Assembly: GCA_022432975.1 (NCBI GenBank)
Contig: CM039509.1
Span: 11,002,621-11,066,620, forward strand
Length of the DNA stretch: 64,000 nucleotides
Direction of reading: 5' to 3'
Source: Begonia masoniana
Taxonomy: Eukaryota > Streptophyta > Magnoliopsida > Cucurbitales > Begoniaceae
Below the pieces are notes generated by a model. The model had not been told where the DNA came from and searched no databases. It saw nothing but the letters and a program-made list of their open reading frames with translations. Positions 52,925 through 64,000 of the stretch are shown here, piece by piece. Positions within the stretch are counted from its first letter, which is position 1; each line of letters starts with the position of its first letter. The position numbers and the translations under genes were made by a program.

Positions 52925-53924
52925 ATGTTAGAGGTCAGCAAGAGAGACCATGGAGATAGCAGGCCTGCTCAATTGACAGAGTTGGTCATGCGCCAATCCC
53001 GCCAGATCGAACAGCTGCTTACTGTCCATAGAGGCATGCAACTCCAGTACTATGCAACCTCATGATCATGGGGTTGAGCGTTTCCACCTTCTTCGACCCC
53101 CGGTATTCACTGACCATGTTTCAATCCTATTATGCTGAGTCATGACTCGAATGATGGAGGACATGTTTAGGTATGCAAAGGTTGATGAAGGAGATAAGGT
53201 CACATATGCTGTCTTTCATCTGGAATTGAGTGCAAGGCATTGGTGGATCAATCCAGCACACCGCTAATCAGTACTATGACCTGGAAATTTAAGACTGTCT
53301 TCTTTTGCAGTTTTCAATAGTACTTTGAGCCAACAAGAGAAGGAGTCATGAATCTGTGACAAACTGGCTCTGTGACGGATTACATATGCAAATTTGATGC
53401 TTTATCACGGTTTGCTCCCCGATCGGTTGAGGATGATGAGGACAGGATTTACCAATTTGTTCAAAGACTAAAGCCGAGTTTGTACATGAAAGTAAAGACT
53501 CTGCATACACAATGTACCTTATGGTTAAGTGACGGCTAAGGCCTTGGAGCTGGAAAAGGCTGAAATGACAGCATATGCACAGCGTGAGAAGCCAAGGAAA
53601 TTCACGAAGGAAACTCAGCCGCCACCACGTCAGAGAAAGGATGGCAGCCGCAACAGAACAAGGGCCCAAAACAACAACATCAAGTATAACGATGACCCTT
53701 CTATCCAATGAGACCAGGAAGGGAAAACGACCATTGGCCCCTCTATGCTCCAACTGCCAGAAGACCCCAATGGCGATCAAGTTGCAGCGGCCATGCGACA
53801 GAGTGATAAAGTTGGACACATAGTCAGAGACTGCCCCATGCCACCTGACCCAAACCAAGAAAGAGTAATGCCCCGAGTCTTTGCTATGATGGAAGATGAA
53901 GATACATGCAGCATACGGTCATAA
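52925..53924 (+). pseudogene. Degraded chromovirus gag
   Basis: The gag ATG is probably 52925 (MLEVSKRDHGDSRPAQL); its frame stops at 53065. Gag similarity then continues through several frames with stops: the matrix/capsid-like block with MEDMFRYAKVDEGDKVTYAV (about 53155-53214) and RHWW (about 53237-53248), the YICKFDALSRFAPRSVEDDE stretch (about 53383-53442), a basic region (about 53529-53711), and the end of a zinc knuckle, VGHIVRDC (about 53812-53835). The last frame stops at 53922-53924. Spacing and order fit Tekay/Del gag. The many one-base shifts are either decay or sequence error. The - strand open frame at 53346-53858 is a shadow. Confidence 0.8.
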
Positions 53925-54082
53925 CAGATCAATTAATGAAATTTTCTTGGTATTTCTGCTTAACACTTATAGAACTTGATCCACACACTCATTTATTGCA
54001 ACCTTATTTGCGTGTAAGCATAAGTTGGAATACTTACCAGCTGATAGGCCATATAGTGTGATGTTACATCATGAAGTCCTTG
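53925..54082 (+). pseudogene. Start of chromovirus protease, cut by the satellite
   Basis: Downstream of gag the sequence reads as a retropepsin region: LDPHTHSF (about 53967-53990) sits where chromoviruses have a DxGAxHSF active site, followed by a CKHKLEYLPADRPYSVML-like block (about 54013-54065) in a shifted frame. Similarity stops at about 54082, where inverted satellite begins. The remaining pol (RT, RNase H, integrase, chromodomain) is absent from the window. Confidence 0.65.
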
Positions 54083-57000
54083 TATCAAGCAAATGAGGTT
54101 GAGTGTTACATGACTTGTGGTTAGAACCTAAGATATCCATTTCACTTTCATGGTTTTAACTTGAAGTGATGAGAACGACGTGTATTGAGGACCCAACAAC
54201 CTTCATGGACGCGAAACTAAGACTTAGTAATGCGCTTGATGAAGCATTAGAAACTTCACTTCAATCGATTTGTTCCAAAAGAGTTGAACGTATCAAGCAA
54301 ATGAGGTTGAGTGTTACATGACTTGTGGTTAGAACCTAAGTTATCCATTTCACATTCAAGGTTTTAACTTGAAGTGATGAGAACGACGTGTATTGAGGAC
54401 CCAACAACCTTCATGGACGCGAAACTAAGACTTAGTAATGCGCTTGATGAAGCATTAGAAACTTCACTTCAATCGATTTGTTCCAAAAGAGTTGAACGTA
54501 TCAAGCAAATGAGGTTGAGTGTTACATGACTTGTGGTTAGAACCTAAGTTATCCATTTCACATTCAAGGTTTTAACTTGAAGTGATGAGAACGACGTGTA
54601 TTGAGGACCCAACAACCTTCATGGACGCGAAACTAAGACTTAGTAATGCGCTTGATGAAGCATTAGAAACTTCACTTCAATCGATTTGTTCCAAAAGAGT
54701 TGAACGTATCAAGCAAATGAGGTTGAGTGTTACATGACTTGTGGTTAGAACCTAAGTTATCCATTTCACATTCAAGGTTTTAACTTGAAGTGATGAGAAC
54801 GACGTGTATTGAGGACCCAACAACCTTCATGGACGCGAAACTAAGACTTAGTAATGCGCTTGATGAAGCATTAGAAACTTCACTTCAATCGATTTGTTCC
54901 AAAAGAGTTGAACGTATCAAGCAAATGAGGTTGAGTGTTACATGACTTGTGGTTAGAACCTAAGTTATCCATTTCACATTCAAGGTTTTAACTTGAAGTG
55001 ATGAGAACGACGTGTATTGAGGACCCAACAACCTTCATGGACGCGAAACTAAGACTTAGTAATGCGCTTGATGAAGCATTAGAAACTTCACTTCAATCGA
55101 TTTGTTCCAAAAGAGTTGAACGTATCAAGCAAATGAGGTTGAGTGTTACATGACTTGTGGTTAGAACCTAAGTTATCCATTTCACATTCAAGGTTTTAAC
55201 TTGAAGTGATGAGAACGACGTGTATTGAGGACCCAACAACCTTCATGGACGCGAAACTAAGACTTAGTAATGCGCTTGATGAAGCATTAGAAACTTCACT
55301 TCAATCGATTTGTTCCAAAAGAGTTGAACGTATCAAGCAAATGAGGTTGAGTGTTACATGACTTGTGGTTAGAACCTAAGTTATCCATTTCACATTCAAG
55401 GTTTTAACTTGAAGTGATGAGAACGACGTGTATTGAGGACCCAACAACCTTCATGGACGCGAAACTAAGACTTAGTAATGCGCTTGATGAAGCATTAGAA
55501 ACTTCACTTCAATCGATTTGTTCCAAAAGAGTTGAACGTATCAAGCAAATGAGGTTGAGTGTTACATGACTTGTGGTTAGAACCTAAGTTATCCATTTCA
55601 CATTCAAGGTTTTAACTTGAAGTGATGAGAACGACGTGTATTGAGGACCCAACAACCTTCATGGACGCGAAACTAAGACTTAGTAATGCGCTTGATGAAG
55701 CATTAGAAACTTCACTTCAATCGATTTGTTCCAAAAGAGTTGAACGTATCAAGCAAATGAGGTTGAGTGTTACATGACTTGTGGTTAGAACCTAAGTTAT
55801 CCATTTCACATTCAAGGTTTTAACTTGAAGTGATGAGAACGACGTGTATTGAGGACCCAACAACCTTCATGGACGCGAAACTAAGACTTAGTAATGCGCT
55901 TGATGAAGCATTAGAAACTTCACTTCAATCGATTTGTTCCAAAAGAGTTGAACGTATCAAGCAAATGAGGTTGAGTGTTACATGACTTGTGGTTAGAACC
56001 TAAGTTATCCATTTCACATTCAAGGTTTTAACTTGAAGTGATGAGAACGACGTGTATTGAGGACCCAACAACCTTCATGGACGCGAAACTAAGACTTAGT
56101 AATGCGCTTGATGAAGCATTAGAAACTTCACTTCAATCGATTTGTTCCAAAAGAGTTGATCGTATCAAGCAAATGAGGTTGAGTGTTACATGACTTGTGG
56201 TTAGAACCTAAGTTATCCATTTCACATTCAAGGTTTTAACTTGAAGTGATGAGAACGACGTGTATTGAGGACCCAACAACCTTCATGGACGCGAAACTAA
56301 GACTTAGTAATGCGCTTGATGAAGCATTAGAAACTTCACTTCAATCGATTTGTTCCAAAAGAGTTGAACGTATCAAGCAAATGAGGTTGAGTGTTACATG
56401 ACTTGTGGTTAGAACCTAAGTTATCCATTTCACATTCAAGGTTTTAACTTGAAGTGATGAGAACGACGTGTATTGAGGACCCAACAACCTTCATGGACGC
56501 GAAACTAAGACTTAGTAATGCGCTTGATGAAGCATTAGAAACTTCACTTCAATCGATTTGTTCCAAAAGAGTTGATCGTATCAAGCAAATGAGGTTGAGT
56601 GTTACATGACTTGTGGTTAGAACCTAAGTTATCCATTTCACATTCAAGGTTTTAACTTGAAGTGATGAGAACGACGTGTATTGAGGACCCAACAACCTTC
56701 ATGGACGCGAAACTAAGACTTAGTAATGCGCTTGATGAAGCATTAGAAACTTCACTTCAATCGATTTGTTCCAAAAGAGTTGATCGTATCAAGCAAATGA
56801 GGTTGAGTGTTACATGACTTGTGGTTAGAACCTAAGTTATCCATTTCACATTCAAGGTTTTAACTTGAAGTGATGAGAACGACGTGTATTGAGGACCCAA
56901 CAACCTTCATGGACGCGAAACTAAGACTTAGTAATGCGCTTGATGAAGCATTAGAAACTTCACTTCAATCGATTTGTTCCAAAAGAGTTGAACGTATCAA

Positions 57001-60000
57001 GCAAATGAGGTTGAGTGTTACATGACTTGTGGTTAGAACCTAAGTTATCCATTTCACATTCAAGGTTTTAACTTGAAGTGATGAGAACGACGTGTATTGA
57101 GGACCCAACAACCTTCATGGACGCGAAACTAAGACTTAGTAATGCGCTTGATGAAGCATTAGAAACTTCACTTCAATCGATTTGTTCCAAAAGAGTTGAT
57201 CGTATCAAGCAAATGAGGTTGAGTGTTACATGACTTGTGGTTAGAACCTAAGTTATCCATTTCACATTCAAGGTTTTAACTTGAAGTGATGAGAACGACG
57301 TGTATTGAGGACCCAACAACCTTCATGGACGCGAAACTAAGACTTAGTAATGCGCTTGATGAAGCATTAGAAACTTCACTTCAATCGATTTGTTCCAAAA
57401 GAGTTGATCGTATCAAGCAAATGAGGTTGAGTGTTACATGACTTGTGGTTAGAACCTAAGTTATCCATTTCACATTCAAGGTTTTAACTTGAAGTGATGA
57501 GAACGACGTGTATTGAGGACCCAACAACCTTCATGGACGCGAAACTAAGACTTAGTAATGCGCTTGATGAAGCATTAGAAACTTCACTTCAATCGATTTG
57601 TTCCAAAAGAGTTGATCGTATCAAGCAAATGAGGTTGAGTGTTACATGACTTGTGGTTAGAACCTAAGTTATCCATTTCACATTCAAGGTTTTAACTTGA
57701 AGTGATGAGAACGACGTGTATTGAGGACCCAACAACCTTCATGGACGCGAAACTAAGACTTAGTAATGCGCTTGATGAAGCATTAGAAACTTCACTTCAA
57801 TCGATTTGTTCCAAAAGAGTTGAACGTATCAAGCAATGAGGTTGAGTGTTACATGACTTGTGGTTAGAACCTAAGTTATCCATTTCACATTCAAGGTTTT
57901 AACTTGAAGTGATGAGAACGACGTGTATTGAGGACCCAACAACCTTCATGGACGCGAAACTAAGACTTAGTAATGCGCTTGATGAAGCATTAGAAACTTC
58001 ACTTCAATCGATTTGTTCCAAAAGAGTTGAACGTATCAAGCAAATGAGGTTGAGTGTTACATGACTTGTGGTTAGAACCTAAGTTATCCATTTCACATTC
58101 AAGGTTTTAACTTGAAGTGATGAGAACGACGTGTATTGAGGACCCAACAACCTTCATGGACGCGAAACTAAGACTTAGTAATGCGCTTGATGAAGCATTA
58201 GAAACTTCACTTCAATCGATTTGTTCCAAAAGAGTTGAACGTATCAAGCAAATGAGGTTGAGTGTTACATGACTTGTGGTTAGAACCTAAGTTATCCATT
58301 TCACATTCAAGGTTTTAACTTGAAGTGATGAGAACGACGTGTATTGAGGACCCAACAACCTTCATGGACGCGAAACTAAGACTTAGTAATGCGCTTGATG
58401 AAGCATTAGAAACTTCACTTCAATCGATTTGTTCCAAAAGAGTTGAACGTATCAAGCAAATGAGGTTGAGTGTTACATGACTTGTGGTTAGAACCTAAGT
58501 TATCCATTTCACATTCAAGGTTTTAACTTGAAGTGATGAGAACGACGTGTATTGAGGACCCAACAACCTTCATGGACGCGAAACTAAGACTTAGTAATGC
58601 GCTTGATGAAGCATTAGAAACTTCACTTCAATCGATTTGTTCCAAAAGAGTTGAACGTATCAAGCAAATGAGGTTGAGTGTTACATGACTTGTGGTTAGA
58701 ACCTAAGTTATCCATTTCACATTCAAGGTTTTAACTTGAAGTGATGAGAACGACGTGTATTGAGGACCCAACAACCTTCATGGACGCGAAACTAAGACTT
58801 AGTAATGCGCTTGATGAAGCATTAGAAACTTCACTTCAATCGATTTGTTCCAAAAGAGTTGAACGTATCAAGCAAATGAGGTTGAGTGTTACATGACTTG
58901 TGGTTAGAACCTAAGTTATCCATTTCACATTCAAGGTTTTAACTTGAAGTGATGAGAACGACGTGTATTGAGGACCCAACAACCTTCATGGACGCGAAAC
59001 TAAGACTTAGTAATGCGCTTGATGAAGCATTAGAAACTTCACTTCAATCGATTTGTTCCAAAAGAGTTGAACGTATCAAGCAAATGAGGTTGAGTGTTAC
59101 ATGACTTGTGGTTAGAACCTAAGTTATCCATTTCACATTCAAGGTTTTAACTTGAAGTGATGAGAACGACGTGTATTGAGGACCCAACAACCTTCATGGA
59201 CGCGAAACTAAGACTTAGTAATGCGCTTGATGAAGCATTAGAAACTTCACTTCAATCGATTTGTTCCAAAAGAGTTGAACGTATCAAGCAAATGAGGTTG
59301 AGTGTTACATGACTTGTGGTTAGAACCTAAGTTATCCATTTCACATTCAAGGTTTTAACTTGAAGTGATGAGAACGACGTGTATTGAGGACCCAACAACC
59401 TTCATGGACGCGAAACTAAGACTTAGTAATGCGCTTGATGAAGCATTAGAAACTTCACTTCAATCGATTTGTTCCAAAAGAGTTGATCGTATCAAGCAAA
59501 TGAGGTTGAGTGTTACATGACTTGTGGTTAGAACCTAAGTTATCCATTTCACATTCAAGGTTTTAACTTGAAGTGATGAGAACGACGTGTATTGAGGACC
59601 CAACAACCTTCATGGACGCGAAACTAAGACTTAGTAATGCGCTTGATGAAGCATTAGAAACTTCACTTCAATCGATTTGTTCCAAAAGAGTTGAACGTAT
59701 CAAGCAAATGAGGTTGAGTGTTACATGACTTGTGGTTAGAACCTAAGTTATCCATTTCACATTCAAGGTTTTAACTTGAAGTGATGAGAACGACGTGTAT
59801 TGAGGACCCAACAACCTTCATGGACGCGAAACTAAGACTTAGTAATGCGCTTGATGAAGCATTAGAAACTTCACTTCAATCGATTTGTTCCAAAAGAGTT
59901 GATCGTATCAAGCAAATGAGGTTGAGTGTTACATGACTTGTGGTTAGAACCTAAGTTATCCATTTCACATTCAAGGTTTTAACTTGAAGTGATGAGAACG

Positions 60001-62445
60001 ACGTGTATTGAGGACCCAACAACCTTCATGGACGCGAAACTAAGACTTAGTAATGCGCTTGATGAAGCATTAGAAACTTCACTTCAATCGATTTGTTCCA
60101 AAAGAGTTGAACGTATCAAGCAAATGAGGTTGAGTGTTACATGACTTGTGGTTAGAACCTAAGTTATCCATTTCACATTCAAGGTTTTAACTTGAAGTGA
60201 TGAGAACGACGTGTATTGAGGACCCAACAACCTTCATGGACGCGAAACTAAGACTTAGTAATGCGCTTGATGAAGCATTAGAAACTTCACTTCAATCGAT
60301 TTGTTCCAAAAGAGTTGAACGTATCAAGCAAATGAGGTTGAGTGTTACATGACTTGTGGTTAGAACCTAAGTTATCCATTTCACATTCAAGGTTTTAACT
60401 TGAAGTGATGAGAACGACGTGTATTGAGGACCCAACAACCTTCATGGACGCGAAACTAAGACTTAGTAATGCGCTTGATGAAGCATTAGAAACTTCACTT
60501 CAATCGATTTGTTCCAAAAGAGTTGAACGTATCAAGCAAATGAGGTTGAGTGTTACATGACTTGTGGTTAGAACCTAAGTTATCCATTTCACATTCAAGG
60601 TTTTAACTTGAAGTGATGAGAACGACGTGTATTGAGGACCCAACAACCTTCATGGACGCGAAACTAAGACTTAGTAATGCGCTTGATGAAGCATTAGAAA
60701 CTTCACTTCAATCGATTTGTTCCAAAAGAGTTGAACGTATCAAGCAAATGAGGTTGAGTGTTACATGACTTGTGGTTAGAACCTAAGTTATCCATTTCAC
60801 ATTCAAGGTTTTAACTTGAAGTGATGAGAACGACGTGTATTGAGGACCCAACAACCTTCATGGACGCGAAACTAAGACTTAGTAATGCGCTTGATGAAGC
60901 ATTAGAAACTTCACTTCAATCGATTTGTTCCAAAAGAGTTGAACGTATCAAGCAATGAGGTTGAGTGTTACATGACTTGTGGTTAGAACCTAAGTTATCC
61001 ATTTCACATTCAAGGTTTTAACTTGAAGTGATGAGAACGACGTGTATTGAGGACCCAACAACCTTCATGGACGCGAAACTAAGACTTAGTAATGCGCTTG
61101 ATGAAGCATTAGAAACTTCACTTCAATCGATTTGTTCCAAAAGAGTTGAACGTATCAGCAAATGAGGTTGAGTGTTACATGACTTGTGGTTAGAACCTAA
61201 GTTATCCATTTCACATTCAAGGTTTTAACTTGAAGTGATGAGAACGACGTGTATTGAGGACCCAACAACCTTCATGGACGCGAAACTAAGACTTAGTAAT
61301 GCGCTTGATGAAGCATTAGAAACTTCACTTCAATCGATTTGTTCCAAAAGAGTTGAACGTATCAAGCAAATGAGGTTGAGTGTTACATGACTTGTGGTTA
61401 GAACCTAAGTTATCCATTTCACATTCAAGGTTTTAACTTGAAGTGATGAGAACGACGTGTATTGAGGACCCAACAACCTTCATGGACGCGAAACTAAGAC
61501 TTAGTAATGCGCTTGATGAAGCATTAGAAACTTCACTTCAATCGATTTGTTCCAAAAGAGTTGAACGTATCAAGCAAATGAGGTTGAGTGTTACATGACT
61601 TGTGGTTAGAACCTAAGTTATCCATTTCACATTCAAGGTTTTAACTTGAAGTGATGAGAACGACGTGTATTGAGGACCCAACAACCTTCATGGACGCGAA
61701 ACTAAGACTTAGTAATGCGCTTGATGAAGCATTAGAAACTTCACTTCAATCGATTTGTTCCAAAAGAGTTGAACGTATCAAGCAATGAGGTTGAGTGTTA
61801 CATGACTTGTGGTTAGAACCTAAGTTATCCATTTCACATTCAAGGTTTTAACTTGAAGTGATGAGAACGACGTGTATTGAGGACCCAACAACCTTCATGG
61901 ACGCGAAACTAAGACTTAGTAATGCGCTTGATGAAGCATTAGAAACTTCACTTCAATCGATTTGTTCCAAAAGAGTTGAACGTATCAAGCAATGAGGTTG
62001 AGTGTTACATGACTTGTGGTTAGAACCTAAGTTATCCATTTCACATTCAAGGTTTTAACTTGAAGTGATGAGAACGACGTGTATTGAGGACCCAACAACC
62101 TTCATGGACGCGAAACTAAGACTTAGTAATGCGCTTGATGAAGCATTAGAAACTTCACTTCAATCGATTTGTTCCAAAAGAGTTGAACGTATCAAGCAAA
62201 TGAGGTTGAGTGTTACATGACTTGTGGTTAGAACCTAAGTTATCCATTTCACATTCAAGGTTTTAACTTGAAGTGATGAGAACGACGTGTATTGAGGACC
62301 CAACAACCTTCATGGACGCGAAACTAAGACTTAGTAATGCGCTTGATGAAGCATTAGAAACTTCACTTCAATCGATTTGTTCCAAAAGAGTTGAACGTAT
62401 CAAGCAATGAGGTTGAGTGTTACATGACTTGTGATTAGACTAATA
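54083..62445 (-). repeat. Satellite array 3, inverted 208-bp monomer
   Basis: About 40 units of the same satellite on the opposite strand. The period is again 208 (for example TTCCAAAAGAG at 54273 and 54481). Units are almost identical. The only recurring differences are GAACG versus GATCG (for example 56159, 56575, 56783, 57199) and a one-base loss giving CAAGCAATGAGG (for example near 57830, 60950, 61783). All units have the CGCGAAACT (sense AGTTTCGCG) variant, so they form a third subfamily distinct from the units ending array 2. The first unit at the left is slightly diverged. Confidence 0.97.
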
Positions 62446-62545
62446 GTATTTTGTTTTAACTACTGCAATGTAATGTTTTAGGCAAAGAGTTGAAGAGAAA
62501 TGGCTGCAAATTGCTAAGAAGGCCAGTAGTGAATTATGGCTTCTG
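62446..62545. other. Short unassigned sequence
   Basis: This lies between the inverted satellite and the second LTR copy. I recognise no domain or repeat. It might be a remnant of the chromovirus polyprotein end, but nothing in it proves that. Confidence 0.4.

Positions 62546-64000
<1,455 letters not shown>

Noticed and set aside
53346..53858. 170-residue frame on the - strand
   Set aside because: It lies opposite the degraded gag, whose motifs are clear on the + strand.

Overview
The window reads as repeat-dense heterochromatin from a flowering plant. The evidence is plant-type LTR retrotransposon remnants whose primer-binding sites match the initiator-Met tRNA (TGGTATCAGAG), a TRIM-like miniature element with a CCCACATCGG motif, and a large tandem satellite. 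I see no single-copy host gene, rRNA or tRNA gene, or CRISPR array. I cannot name the species. A pericentromeric, centromeric or knob-like location is an inference from composition only.

Layout. (1) 1-6.7 kb: a decayed Ty1/copia element in + orientation. It has the tail of a 5' LTR, PBS, a long leader, a gag-PR-IN-RT-RNaseH reading frame broken by one stop and one frameshift, a PPT, and the start of a 3' LTR. (2) 6.7-8.95 kb: the last ~60 codons of a Ty3/gypsy polyprotein and a gypsy LTR whose 3' end runs directly into tandem TRIM-like LTR/internal modules (~206 bp each). The whole is partly duplicated with a 705-bp offset and is followed by a short hairpin-rich spacer. (3) 8.95-35.38 kb: satellite array 1 (about 127 units of 208 bp, + orientation). 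(4) 35.38-37.24 kb: a gypsy LTR fragment in - orientation, rich in palindromes. (5) 37.24-49.96 kb: satellite array 2 (about 61 units, + orientation), largely homogeneous toward its right end. (6) 49.96-54.08 kb: LTR, PBS, degraded gag and the start of the protease of a Tekay/Del-like chromovirus, with a 1,444-bp pure poly-A run inside the LTR. (7) 54.08-62.45 kb: satellite array 3 (about 40 nearly identical units) in inverted orientation. (8) 62.45-62.92 kb: a second, noisier copy of part of the same chromovirus LTR, ending in a pure poly-T run of at least 1,080 bp that reaches the window end.

No genes here work together as a host pathway. The interest lies in repeat architecture: a 208-bp satellite with three subfamilies, block duplications and shared deletion junctions that record its amplification history; a gypsy LTR end stranded inside the satellite; tandem TRIM-like modules fused to a gypsy LTR at the primer-binding site; and an apparent inversion whose two breakpoints fall at the same position of the monomer. 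Several signals (kilobase homopolymers, indel-rich stretches, duplicated noisy blocks) may be assembly or base-calling artefacts rather than biology, and they are flagged as such.
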